A DNA stretch of 55,984 nt, taken from assembly GCA_035546775.1 (NCBI GenBank), contig DASZWD010000072.1:185021-241004 (forward strand), written 5' to 3'. Every line of letters begins with the position of its first letter. Within the stretch, counting starts at the first letter, position 1. A model generated the notes under the pieces. The model was given only the letters and a program-made list of their open reading frames with translations, was not told the origin of the DNA and did not search any database. Shown here in pieces: positions 8,628-16,507 of this stretch. This DNA comes from Acidimicrobiales bacterium. Its GTDB lineage: Bacteria > Actinomycetota > Acidimicrobiia > Acidimicrobiales > JACCXE01. Made by a program: the position numbers and the translations under genes.

Positions 8628-9506
8628 ATGAGTGACCTCCAAGTGCGCCGGATTCCCTTCACCTTCGACGACGTCGACTTCCACTGGAACCCGTCCAACA
8701 AGGCGATCTCGGTATTCGTGAACGCCATCTCGTTCTGGGTCATCGGCCTCGAGAAGTACTTCGTGCGGACGATGCGCGAAGCCGAATCGCGCATTACCGA
8801 TCCCGACGTGTTGGAAGAGGCGCAGCTGTTCCGGCAGCAGGAGGCCGTCCACGCCGCCACGCACCGCCGCCACGTGAACGCGCTCATCGACCAGTACCCC
8901 GGGCTCCAGGCCGTGCTCGACGACATCGTCGCCCGCTATGACGCGCTGTTCGAGGCGCATGCCCTCGAGTACCACCTCGCCTACGCCGCCGGGCTGGAGG
9001 GCACCTTCACGCCGACGTTCAAGATGATCATGGATCACCGCCACACGCTGCTCGCCGATGGCGATGCGCGCGTCGCGTCCCTCACGCTGTGGCACTTCTG
9101 CGAGGAAGTCGAGCACCGGAGCTCGGCGGTCATCGTCTACGACCACGTCGTCGGCGACGCCGCCTACAAGATCCGGGCCTTCCCCTCGGTCGTGCGTCAC
9201 CTCGACGGCTGCATGGAGGCGCTCCAGCGCGGATTCCAAGCGGCCGTCCCGGGCGAGGCCGGTGCCGCGCACTACGGCGGTCGCTTCCAGCGCCTCGTTT
9301 GGCGCGGGCCGGCGAATCCGCTGGCGGACGTGCCCGTATCGGGGCTCGTGACCGCGCTGGTCAGATCACTGCGTTCGCTGACGAGTACCTACGACCACCA
9401 GGCGCAGCCGCTGCCCGCGTACGCCGAAGAGTGGTTCGCCCGCTTCGACGCCGGCGAGGACATGACCGAAGTGTTCGGCGTCCCGCACGGTCGCCTCGCC
9501 TCGTAA
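8628..9506 (+). CDS. Predicted metal-dependent hydrolase (ferritin-like, PF10118 type)
   Basis: 292 residues, normal for this family. The pattern VRRIPFTFDDVDFHW, then FVNAISFWVIGLEKYFVR, then FRQQEAVHAATHRRH and the later WHFCEEVEHRS matches the predicted metal-dependent hydrolases of the COG3687/PF10118 group. Conserved Glu and His residues on long helices suggest a di-metal site in a ferritin-like four-helix bundle. The biochemical activity of the family is not well established. It is divergent from a TetR gene that probably controls it. Confidence 0.8.
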   Translation: MSDLQVRRIPFTFDDVDFHWNPSNKAISVFVNAISFWVIGLEKYFVRTMREAESRITDPDVLEEAQLFRQQEAVHAATHRRHVNALIDQYPGLQAVLDDIVARYDALFEAHALEYHLAYAAGLEGTFTPTFKMIMDHRHTLLADGDARVASLTLWHFCEEVEHRSSAVIVYDHVVGDAAYKIRAFPSVVRHLDGCMEALQRGFQAAVPGEAGAAHYGGRFQRLVWRGPANPLADVPVSGLVTALVRSLRSLTSTYDHQAQPLPAYAEEWFARFDAGEDMTEVFGVPHGRLAS

Positions 9507-9512
9507 TCGGCT

Positions 9513-10946
9513 TCAGTCGAGCAGGCCGACGAAGTTCTCGAGCTGGCGCAGGTTGCGGCACTCGTAGACGCCGTCGCAGTGGGTGCCGTACTCGGAGACG
9601 ATCGAGTCGCCGGTATCCCAGTACGAACGCGGCTCGGGATTGAGCCAGTAGACGTGGCGCGCCCGCTTGTTCATCTCGTGCACGACCCAGCTCTGCGCCG
9701 CGTGGTAGTTGTTGCGGGCGTCGCCGAGGAGAAGCACGGAGGTCTTGGGGTTGAGCTCCTTGCCCCAGCGCTCCCAGAACACTTCGAAGGCGTGGCCGTA
9801 GTCGGAGTGGCCGTCGACCCAGATCACGTCGGCTTCGTTGTTGACGCGCGTGATCGCGTCGGTGATGTCCTCGACGCCGGTGAAGAACTCCGTCACCTCG
9901 TCGACACCGTCGATGAACACGAAGGAGCGCACCTTCGAGAACTGCGTGTTCAGCGCGTACGTCAGGTGCAGCGTGAAGCGGGCGAACGCGGCGACCGAGC
10001 CTGAGATGTCGGCGATGATCACCAACTCGGGCTTCGAGGGCCGCGGGTACTTGAACTTCGGCTCCGCCGGCACGCCGCCGTAGGACAGCGAGTGGCGCAC
10101 GGTGTTGCGGAAGTCGAGCGGGCCTTTGCGCCCGTGCCGGCGCTTGCGGGCCAGGCGCACCGCCAGCTTGCGCGTCAAGGGGGCGATCGCCTTGCGCAGG
10201 CTCGCCAGCTCCTCCTTGGACGCGTGCATGAAGTCGATGTCTTCGGGCAACGGCTTGCGCAGCGTCCGCGCCATCGCTTCGGGACCGCGATCGGCCACCA
10301 GACGCCGGCGGATCTCGGCTTCGATCTCCTGGCGCAGCTTCTCGATGCGGGACTGGTACTCGTCGTGGGCGAGGCGTTCTTCGAGACTCGTGAGTTGGCC
10401 GTCGTCGGCCTCGTTCTGCGCCTCCTGCATCATGCGTTCGAGCATTCCCTCGAGGTCGAGGTTGCGCAGGGTGCGATACAGGTAATACGTACCGCCGACG
10501 GGACGGCCCGGCTCCATCCCGGCGTAGCGAGCGACGGCCTGCTTGGCGAGCGCCTTGATCATGGCGTCATCGGCGTTCATCAACGCCTTGTAGAGCATCT
10601 CGGCGAGTTGCTCAGGCGTGAGGCCGTCGAGACCACCGCCCGCTTGCTCGCCGCTCTGTTGCATCTCGCGCAGCATTTCGAGCGCGGCTTCGTCAAGCGC
10701 GCCGTTGCCGTCGCCGCCTTCGGGCGGGGCCAGCCGCGTCGAGAAGTACACCTCGAACACCGTCTCGAAGGCGCGCCAGTGCGCAGCGGACTTCACCATC
10801 GTGGCGCCCAGCGCGTACTTGAAGGCCTCGCGGTCTTCGAGCGGCACGTGCTTGACCGCCTCCATGGCGTCGATCGACTCCGTCAGGCTGACCGGGAGCC
10901 CCGCGTTGCGCAGTTCACCGACGAACCCGTTGAGGAGGTCAAGCAT
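9513..10946 (-). CDS. VWA domain (CoxE-like) protein
   Basis: 477 residues. The N-terminal half is helical and charged; the C-terminal part has a von Willebrand factor A domain with the MIDAS motif ADISGS near residue 314 and the following LTYALN and VFIDGVDEVTEFF strands. This matches the CoxE-like VWA proteins that work with a MoxR-type AAA+ ATPase to insert metals or remodel enzyme complexes. The upstream moxR gene overlaps it by one base (TAATG), so the two are coupled. The target complex is not in this window. Confidence 0.85.
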   Translation of the reverse strand: MLDLLNGFVGELRNAGLPVSLTESIDAMEAVKHVPLEDREAFKYALGATMVKSAAHWRAFETVFEVYFSTRLAPPEGGDGNGALDEAALEMLREMQQSGEQAGGGLDGLTPEQLAEMLYKALMNADDAMIKALAKQAVARYAGMEPGRPVGGTYYLYRTLRNLDLEGMLERMMQEAQNEADDGQLTSLEERLAHDEYQSRIEKLRQEIEAEIRRRLVADRGPEAMARTLRKPLPEDIDFMHASKEELASLRKAIAPLTRKLAVRLARKRRHGRKGPLDFRNTVRHSLSYGGVPAEPKFKYPRPSKPELVIIADISGSVAAFARFTLHLTYALNTQFSKVRSFVFIDGVDEVTEFFTGVEDITDAITRVNNEADVIWVDGHSDYGHAFEVFWERWGKELNPKTSVLLLGDARNNYHAAQSWVVHEMNKRARHVYWLNPEPRSYWDTGDSIVSEYGTHCDGVYECRNLRQLENFVGLLD

Positions 10947-11824
10947 TAGGAGTCGGAGAGTTCCTTCGTCGCCTTGGCGATGTCGGTTTGGTACTTGAGC
11001 AGGATGTGCAGCGTCTCTTTGGCCTGCTCGGCGTCGATCGACTGAATGCCGAGCAGCACGAGCGTGCGGGCCCAGTCGAGCGTTTCGGAAACCGACGGGT
11101 GCTTCTTGAGGTCGAGCGAGCGGATGGAACGCACGATGCGCACGATCTGATCGGCGAGGTGATCGGTGATGCCCTCGACGCGGGTGACCACGATTTCCTT
11201 CTCGCGCTCGAGCGACGGGTAGTCGATGTGGAGGAACAGGCAGCGACGCTTGAGCGCTTCGGACAGCTCACGGGTGTTGTTCGACGTCAGGAACACGAGC
11301 GGGATCTGCTTGGCCGTCACTGTGCCGAGTTCGGGGATCGACACCTGGTACTCAGAGAGGATCTCGAGCAGCAGCGCTTCGGTCTCGACCTCGACGCGGT
11401 CGACCTCGTCGATCAGCAGAACCACGGGCTCTTCGGCGCGGATGGCCTCGAGCAGCGGGCGGGTCATGAGGAACTCCTCGCCGAAGATGTCCTCTTCGAT
11501 CTCCTTCCAGGTGCCCGACTCCTCGGCGTTGCGCTGGGCCTGGATGCGGAGCAGCTGCTTCTTGTAGTTCCACTCGTAGAGCGCCTTGGCCTCGTCGAGC
11601 CCCTCGTAGCACTGGAGGCGGATCAACCGGGCGCCGGTGATCTCGGCCACCGACTTGGCCAGCTGCGTCTTGCCGGTACCAGCCGGTCCTTCGACGAGCA
11701 CCGGCTTGCCCAGGCGGTCGGCGAGGTGCACGACACCGGCGATGCCGTCGTCGGCGAGATAGGCCACGTCGTGCAGCTTTTGCCGAACTTCGGCGACGGA
11801 TTCGAACCGGTGATCAGTGCTCAT
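10946..11824 (-). CDS. MoxR-type AAA+ ATPase
   Basis: 292 residues from the ATG at 11824; an in-frame ATG at 11833 is an alternative, but GGAG lies just ahead of the second one. Walker A reads GPAGTGKTQ, Walker B VVLLIDEVDR, sensor 1 FLTSNNTRELSEALKRRC. The family acts as a chaperone with VWA proteins such as the one downstream. The TAATG junction with that gene supports joint expression in about equal amounts. Confidence 0.88.
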   Translation of the reverse strand: MSTDHRFESVAEVRQKLHDVAYLADDGIAGVVHLADRLGKPVLVEGPAGTGKTQLAKSVAEITGARLIRLQCYEGLDEAKALYEWNYKKQLLRIQAQRNAEESGTWKEIEEDIFGEEFLMTRPLLEAIRAEEPVVLLIDEVDRVEVETEALLLEILSEYQVSIPELGTVTAKQIPLVFLTSNNTRELSEALKRRCLFLHIDYPSLEREKEIVVTRVEGITDHLADQIVRIVRSIRSLDLKKHPSVSETLDWARTLVLLGIQSIDAEQAKETLHILLKYQTDIAKATKELSDS

Positions 11825-11870
11825 GGTCTCCATTACCAGCCGACACTAATTGAGAACTTGACCGCTCGGT

Positions 11871-12353
11871 CTAGTTTTGCCCGACCCGGGTCGGGATCGG
11901 CATGTCGAAGTGCAGCACGCCGTCGCAGAAGGTGACCGACGTGCCCGGAGCCCACTTGCGGAACACGTGCATCATCGAGCGGTTGTCGGCGAGCACGTCC
12001 GCCTCGAAGCGGGCGACGCCGTGCGCGCGGCCCCACTCCCCGAGCGCCTCGAGCAGACGCGAACCGATCCCTTGCCCCTGGAGACGGTCGGTCACCACGA
12101 AGGCCACCTCGCCGATGTCGTCGCCCGTCCGGTCGAAGCGCCCGACGCCGACGACGTTGTCGTCGCCGTCCACCGCCACCAGCGCCTCGCGATCGACGTG
12201 GTCGACATGACTGAAGCGGTCGACTTCTGCCGGCGTCAGGTGCGGATGCGGGGAGAAGAACCGGTAGTGGCGCGTCACGTCGCTCAGGCTCTCGTGGAGA
12301 TCGACGAGCTTGGGCCCGTCGGCCGGCTCGATCGGACGGATGCGGATGGCCAT
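11871..12353 (-). CDS. GNAT family acetyltransferase
   Basis: 160 residues from an ATG at 12353. The protein opens with IRIRPIEPADGPKLVDLHESLS and carries the acetyl-CoA motif LQGQGIGSRLLEAL. It aligns along its length with the GNAT at 12836-13294 (PIEP-D, LS-D--R--RFF-PHP, HVDH-DRE), so the two are paralogs around the CopD-like gene. This type is related to the C-terminal acetyltransferase domain of acyl-CoA-synthetase-like protein acetyltransferases. Substrate unknown. An open frame extends further upstream but is a shadow of the next gene. Confidence 0.83.
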   Translation of the reverse strand: MAIRIRPIEPADGPKLVDLHESLSDVTRHYRFFSPHPHLTPAEVDRFSHVDHVDREALVAVDGDDNVVGVGRFDRTGDDIGEVAFVVTDRLQGQGIGSRLLEALGEWGRAHGVARFEADVLADNRSMMHVFRKWAPGTSVTFCDGVLHFDMPIPTRVGQN

Positions 12354-12355
12354 GG

Positions 12356-12754
12356 CTAGTGCAGTTGGATCCCGATGAACAGCGCGCCGAGCGCCCCCAG
12401 CGCCGAGAGCGCGCCGAACACGGCCAGCGCGGCCTTCGAGCGCGCGATGGTGTGCAGGAACGCCGACACGCCGGCGACGGCCACGACGAGCACCTTGACC
12501 ATCACGGTGCGGCCGTAGGCGGTGTCCCACTGCGGGTTCACCGTCATCACGTTCCAGATCCCGGTGACGACGAGGACGCCGAACGCCGGCCACGCGATCC
12601 GGTTGAACCGCCGGGCGACCGTGCGCGGCGCGTCCTCGCCCAGCGCCCGCAACCCTGGCACGAGTCCGGCGAGCGTCAACTGCCCGCCGACCCACACCGT
12701 GGCGGCGAGCACATGAATGAACAGGCGGATGGTCGTCCACGAGACAGGCAGCAC
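12356..12754 (-). CDS. CopD-like integral membrane protein
   Basis: 132 residues from a GTG at 12754, chosen because the first predicted helix begins shortly after it. Four hydrophobic segments are visible: IRLFIHVLAATVWVGGQLTL, AWPAFGVLVVTGIW, VMVKVLVVAVAGVSAFL, and ALAVFGALSALGALGALFIG. The H-x4-VWVGG pattern in the first helix and the order of helices resemble the CopD/copper-resistance D superfamily and related heme-handling membrane proteins. It lies between two paralogous GNAT genes with a 2-base spacing to one of them. Function unproven. Confidence 0.7.
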   Translation of the reverse strand: MLPVSWTTIRLFIHVLAATVWVGGQLTLAGLVPGLRALGEDAPRTVARRFNRIAWPAFGVLVVTGIWNVMTVNPQWDTAYGRTVMVKVLVVAVAGVSAFLHTIARSKAALAVFGALSALGALGALFIGIQLH

Positions 12755-12780
12755 CCGCCCATTCTGTCCACGCGGGCCCC

Positions 12781-12824
12781 GTGTGCGGACTTGCTCCGGC
12801 GAATGCCGGAGCAATCCCGCACAC
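12781..12824. repeat. Strong 20-bp hairpin between two genes (terminator or REP-like)
   Basis: The left arm at 12781-12800 and the right arm at 12805-12824 pair at 18 of 20 positions around a 4-base loop (gaat). It sits 12 bases beyond the stop of the minus-strand GNAT gene. No T-run follows on either side, so it could be a hairpin-only terminator or an extragenic palindrome. No second copy was noticed in the window. Confidence 0.6.
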
Positions 12825-12835
12825 AGGGTGGTTTG

Positions 12836-13294
12836 TCACGCCGACAGGGGCATCTCGAAGTGGATGTAGCCGCTGTCGAAGCTCGACTTGCGGTTGGGTG
12901 ACCAGTGGCGCATGAGCGCGATCGCCGCCCGGTTCTCGCCCATGGTGTCGGCGACGAAACGGGAGATGCCGACCTCGCGCGCCCGTTGTGCCAGCGCGTC
13001 GAGCAGCGCGGTGGCGAGGCCGTGGTGCTGGTACGGCTCGCCGACCACGATGGCGACTTCGGCGACGCCGGGCGCCACGACGTCATACCGACCGACCGCA
13101 GCGATGAACGGCCCGTCGACGGCCACGAACGCCTCGCGGTCGTGGTGGTCGACGTGCGTGAAGAACGACGCCTCGCTGGCGGACAGGACCGGGTGGGGCC
13201 GGAAGAAGCGGAGCCGACGCGACTCGTCGCTCAGGTGGTCGTGCGCCTTGACGAGTGCCGGCGCATCGGATGGCTCGATGGGACGGATCTCCAT
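12836..13294 (-). CDS. GNAT family acetyltransferase (paralog)
   Basis: 152 residues from ATG. It opens MEIRPIEPSDAPALVKAHDHLS and carries the acetyl-CoA pyrophosphate loop region YQHHGLATALLDAL. The motif is slightly degenerate from the usual Q-x2-G-x-G/A. It is a close paralog of the GNAT at 11871-12353 (same opening, same HVDHxDRE motif, same C-terminal HFDMPI/HFEMPL ending). Substrate unknown. Confidence 0.82.
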   Translation of the reverse strand: MEIRPIEPSDAPALVKAHDHLSDESRRLRFFRPHPVLSASEASFFTHVDHHDREAFVAVDGPFIAAVGRYDVVAPGVAEVAIVVGEPYQHHGLATALLDALAQRAREVGISRFVADTMGENRAAIALMRHWSPNRKSSFDSGYIHFEMPLSA

Positions 13295-13317
13295 GCACTG
13301 TGCAACGCCGCCGCCGG

Positions 13318-13336
13318 CCGCATCGTTCCGATGCGG
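13318..13336. terminator. Candidate terminator hairpin downstream of proA
   Basis: CCGCATCG at 13318-13325 and CGATGCGG at 13329-13336 form a perfect 8-bp stem with a 3-base loop. A second small stem, GTGAC/GTCAC at 13340-13353, overlaps the proA stop codon. The pair lies in the 55-base gap between proA and the GNAT gene on the minus strand. No T-tract is present. Confidence 0.45.
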
Positions 13337-13349
13337 ACCGTGACATCCG

Positions 13350-14603
13350 TCACGACCGGATCTGGCCCGTCCCGTGGATGACGTACTTCGTCGTGGTGAG
13401 TTCGCGCAGGCCCATCGGGCCGCGGGCGTGGAGCTTCTGGGTCGAGATGCCGATTTCGGCGCCGAAGCCGAACTGCTCGCCGTCGGTGAAGCGGGTCGAC
13501 GCGTTGACGATCACCGCCGCGGCGTCGACCTCGTGGGTGAAACGTTCCGACGACGCCAAGTCACGCGTGATGATCGCCTCCGTGTGACCGCTCGAGTAGC
13601 GGTTGACGTGGGCGATAGCGGCGTCGAGGTCGTCGACCACAGCCACACTCATCTTCATGTCGAGGAACTCGGACGCGAAGTCCTCCTCGGTGGCCACGGC
13701 CATCGAGTCGACGATCGCCCGCGCCCGCGCGTCGCCGACCAACTCGACGCCCTCGAGGGCGGCGGCCACTCGCGGTAAGAAGGCGTCGGCGACCGACGCG
13801 TGCACGACGAGTGACTCCGCCGCGTTGCACACCGACGGTCGCTGCGTCTTGGCGTTGACCACGATCGCCTCAGCCATGTCGAGGTCGGCCGACGCGTCGA
13901 CGTACACGTGACAGTTGCCGTCGCCGTCGATCACGTAAGGCACCGTCGCGTTCTCCAGGATGGACGCGATGAGCGACGGCCCGCCGCGCGGGATCAGGCA
14001 GTCGACGACGCCGCGCAGGCGCATGAACTCGACGGCAGCCTCGCGCGACACGTCGTCGACAAGGGTGACAGCGTCCTCGGGCAAACCCGCCTTCGCAATG
14101 CCGGTGCGCAGCGCCTCGGCGATGGCCCGGTTCGACTCGGCCGCGCCCGACGACCCGCGCAGGAACGCGGCATTGCCCGACTTGATGCACAGCGCCGCTG
14201 CGTCGGACGTCACGTTCGGACGGTTCTCGTAGATGATCGCCACCACGCCGAGGGGCACGCGCACGCGCTCGATGCGCAGCCCGTTGGGGCGGACCCACCC
14301 GTCGAGCACTTCGCCGACCGGGTCGGGCAGCGCGGCGACCTGACGCAATCCGTCGGCCATCGACTCGATGCGCGCCGGTGTGAGCCGCAGCCGGTCGATG
14401 ACAGTCGCCGACACCCCGTCGGCCTCGGCCCGCGCCACGTCGGCGGCGTTGGCCGACAGGATCGCTTCGGTGCGCGAAACCAGCACGTCGGCCGCCGCCA
14501 GCAGCGCGGCGTTCTTGGCGTCGGTGCTGGCCAGCGCCACGGCTGGGGCCGCCGCCTTCACCAGTGCGCCCTGTACCGCAACGTCTTGGGCCGCCACGTC
14601 CAT
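13350..14603 (-). CDS. proA: Glutamate-5-semialdehyde dehydrogenase (gamma-glutamyl phosphate reductase) ProA
   Basis: 417 residues, a normal length. It reduces gamma-glutamyl phosphate with NADPH in the second step of proline synthesis. Visible family motifs are VPLGVVAIIYENRPNVT, AAALCIKSGNAAFLRGSS, the VDCLIPRGGPSLI segment, the catalytic-cysteine region TQRPSVCNAAESL, and FGFGAEIGISTQKLHARGPMG near the C-terminus. proB lies about 2 kb away on the same strand rather than directly adjacent. A 425-residue frame on the same strand overlapping its start is a shadow. Confidence 0.96.
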   Translation of the reverse strand: MDVAAQDVAVQGALVKAAAPAVALASTDAKNAALLAAADVLVSRTEAILSANAADVARAEADGVSATVIDRLRLTPARIESMADGLRQVAALPDPVGEVLDGWVRPNGLRIERVRVPLGVVAIIYENRPNVTSDAAALCIKSGNAAFLRGSSGAAESNRAIAEALRTGIAKAGLPEDAVTLVDDVSREAAVEFMRLRGVVDCLIPRGGPSLIASILENATVPYVIDGDGNCHVYVDASADLDMAEAIVVNAKTQRPSVCNAAESLVVHASVADAFLPRVAAALEGVELVGDARARAIVDSMAVATEEDFASEFLDMKMSVAVVDDLDAAIAHVNRYSSGHTEAIITRDLASSERFTHEVDAAAVIVNASTRFTDGEQFGFGAEIGISTQKLHARGPMGLRELTTTKYVIHGTGQIRS

Positions 14604-14634
14604 TTCCCAAGACTACCGGCGATAGGTTGAGCCC

Positions 14635-15228
14635 ATGTCCGAGGTGCGCAAGGCAACGATGGCCGACATCGACCGCCTGTCGACCGCGCTGGCCAGCGCG
14701 TTCGACGACGATCCCGTGTTCGAGTTCCTCTTCCCGCAGAAGAATCGCGCCAAGACGTACAAAGCGTTCTTCGGCCGTGAGCTGGCGAAGCACTACCTGC
14801 CCCACGACGAGGCGTGGACGACCAGTGACCGCAACGGCGCGGCGCTGTGGGCGCCCCCGGGCCGGTGGCGCCAGAGCAACCTCGACACGATCAAGAGCCT
14901 GCCGTCGTTCATCCGCATCCTCGGCGCCTCGCTCCCCCGCGCCTTCCGGGCGCTGCTGGAGGTCGAGAACGCCCACCCGCCGGGCGAGCACTACTACCTC
15001 GCGGTGCTCGGCACCGAGCAAGCCGCCCAAGGCAAGGGCGTCGGCACCTCCGTGCTCGCCCCCGTCCTCGAGAAGTGCGACGAGCAGGGCATCGGCGCCT
15101 ACCTCGAGTCGAGCAAAGAGAAGAACATCCCCTTCTACAACCGTCACGGTTTCGAGGTGATGCGCGAGCTTCCGCTGCTCGGCGGCAAGGGGCCGTCGGT
15201 GTGGCTCATGTGGCGCGACCCGCGTTGA
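14635..15228 (+). CDS. GNAT family acetyltransferase
   Basis: 197 residues from ATG. The opening VRKATMADIDRLSTALASAF and the acetyl-CoA site EQAAQGKGVGTSVL, with the later IPFYNRHGFEV strand-helix, are the GNAT fold. The layout, with the long central insertion WAPPGRW, resembles the puromycin N-acetyltransferase-like subgroup. Substrate unknown. It is divergent from proA with a 31-base gap and overlaps the next gene as TTGA. Confidence 0.85.
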   Translation: MSEVRKATMADIDRLSTALASAFDDDPVFEFLFPQKNRAKTYKAFFGRELAKHYLPHDEAWTTSDRNGAALWAPPGRWRQSNLDTIKSLPSFIRILGASLPRAFRALLEVENAHPPGEHYYLAVLGTEQAAQGKGVGTSVLAPVLEKCDEQGIGAYLESSKEKNIPFYNRHGFEVMRELPLLGGKGPSVWLMWRDPR

Positions 15229-15698
15229 GCTGGTTCCGGCGCAAGCCGAAGAAAGAGCGGATCGACCCCTTCACGCTCACCGATCCATGGCGCTCGTTCG
15301 TGCAGGACGCGCAGCAGGCGCAGACGCGGTTCGGCCGCATCGTCGCCACGGTGACCGACGGCCCGCTGCGCGAGCGCCTCGTCGACATCGACGACCGCGT
15401 CGCCGACGGCGTCCACGCCTGCTGGCGCATCGCCCGCACCGGCTACCAACTGCACAAGGCGCTCCTCGAGGTGGCCGACACGCCGTCGGACGCCGTCACC
15501 CGCATGCGCGCCCGCGAGACCGACACTCAGCAGAAGCTGGCGGCGCTGACCAAGAGCCTCGACGAAGCCGTCGCCCGCGCCGCCGAGTTGGCGACGGGGC
15601 AGCTGGGCGGGCTCGACGCACTGGCGGGCGACGTCGACTCGGTCGTCGACGACCTCGAAGCGCTGCGCCAAGCGATCGCCGAAGTCAGCCCCTCCTAA
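15225..15698 (+). CDS. Conserved hypothetical protein
   Basis: 157 residues from a TTG at 15225 that overlaps the GNAT stop as TTGA; no ATG or GTG gives a better start. The N-terminus is basic (SWFRRKPKKE), and the rest is predicted mainly helical and charged with likely coiled-coil segments (ARETDTQQKLAALTKSLDEAVARAAEL). It lies 17 bases before a PspA-like gene, and the spacing suggests joint expression and perhaps a shared membrane-stress role. No catalytic motif was recognised. Confidence 0.7.
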   Translation: MSWFRRKPKKERIDPFTLTDPWRSFVQDAQQAQTRFGRIVATVTDGPLRERLVDIDDRVADGVHACWRIARTGYQLHKALLEVADTPSDAVTRMRARETDTQQKLAALTKSLDEAVARAAELATGQLGGLDALAGDVDSVVDDLEALRQAIAEVSPS

Positions 15699-15715
15699 AT
15701 AGCTACGCTGCGGCC

Positions 15716-16507
15716 ATGTTCAAGCTGCTGCAGCGCATCCGGCGGTACTTCACCACCGCGGGCAACATGAAATTCAACGAGAAGGCCGACCCCAAGGTGC
15801 AGTTGGAACAGGCCATCCAGGAGGCACAGGACCAGCACCGCCGCCTCACCGAGCAGGCGGCCAGCGTCATCGCCAACCAGAAGCAGACCGAGATGCGCCT
15901 GTCACGGGCGATGGAGGACCTCGAGAAGCAGAACTCGTCGGCGCGCCAGGCCGTGCTGATGGCCGACGAGGCCACCAAGAAAGGCGACACCGCCAAGGCC
16001 GCCGAGTACACCCGAGCCGCCGAGGCCTTCGCCGGCCGCCTCGTGTCGATCGAGAAGGAAGTCGAGAACCTCAAGGCGCTGTCGCTCCAGGCGACCGAGG
16101 CGTCGGACAAGGCGAAGGCGGCGGTGCAGCAGAACTCCTCCGCACTCCAGATGAAGCTCAACGAGAAGCAGAAGCTCCTGAGCCAGCTCGACCAGGCGAA
16201 GATGCAGGAGCAGATGAACTCGGCGATGACGCAACTGACCGCCGCCGTCGGCCAGGACGTCCCCACCCTCGCCGAAGTCCGCGACAAGATCGAAGCGCGC
16301 TACGCCAAGGCGATCGGCGCCGCCGAGCTTCAAGGGGCGACGGTCGAGACGCGCATGCTCGAAGTCGAGCGTGCCGCCCAGGACAACGAAGCCGTGGCCA
16401 AGCTCGCCCAGATCAAGGAACAGCTCGGCATCGCCGCCCCGGCCGCCGAGGCGGCGCCGGCTATCACCGACGCGGAGACCGAGCCCGCCGACAAACCCGA
16501 GGCGTAA
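15716..16507 (+). CDS. PspA/IM30 family protein
   Basis: 263 residues from the ATG at 15716. Almost the whole chain is long alpha-helix with coiled-coil heptads, as in phage shock protein A and Vipp1, which coat and stabilise membranes. The opening MFKLLQRIRRYF resembles the amphipathic N-terminal helix, and DPKVQLEQAIQEAQDQHRRL matches the family start of helix 1. The tail after residue 240 is Ala/Pro/Glu rich. An open frame extends upstream through the previous gene, but the family start fixes the ATG here. It converges on proB. Confidence 0.88.
   Translation: MFKLLQRIRRYFTTAGNMKFNEKADPKVQLEQAIQEAQDQHRRLTEQAASVIANQKQTEMRLSRAMEDLEKQNSSARQAVLMADEATKKGDTAKAAEYTRAAEAFAGRLVSIEKEVENLKALSLQATEASDKAKAAVQQNSSALQMKLNEKQKLLSQLDQAKMQEQMNSAMTQLTAAVGQDVPTLAEVRDKIEARYAKAIGAAELQGATVETRMLEVERAAQDNEAVAKLAQIKEQLGIAAPAAEAAPAITDAETEPADKPEA

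Noticed and set aside
12755-12814. Extra 20 codons at the start of the CopD-like gene
   Set aside because: They run through the hairpin region and lack homology; the first helix starts just after the GTG at 12754.
13870-15147. 425-codon minus-strand frame overlapping proA and a GNAT gene
   Set aside because: Composition is that of a GC-rich shadow frame, and it overlaps two well-supported genes.
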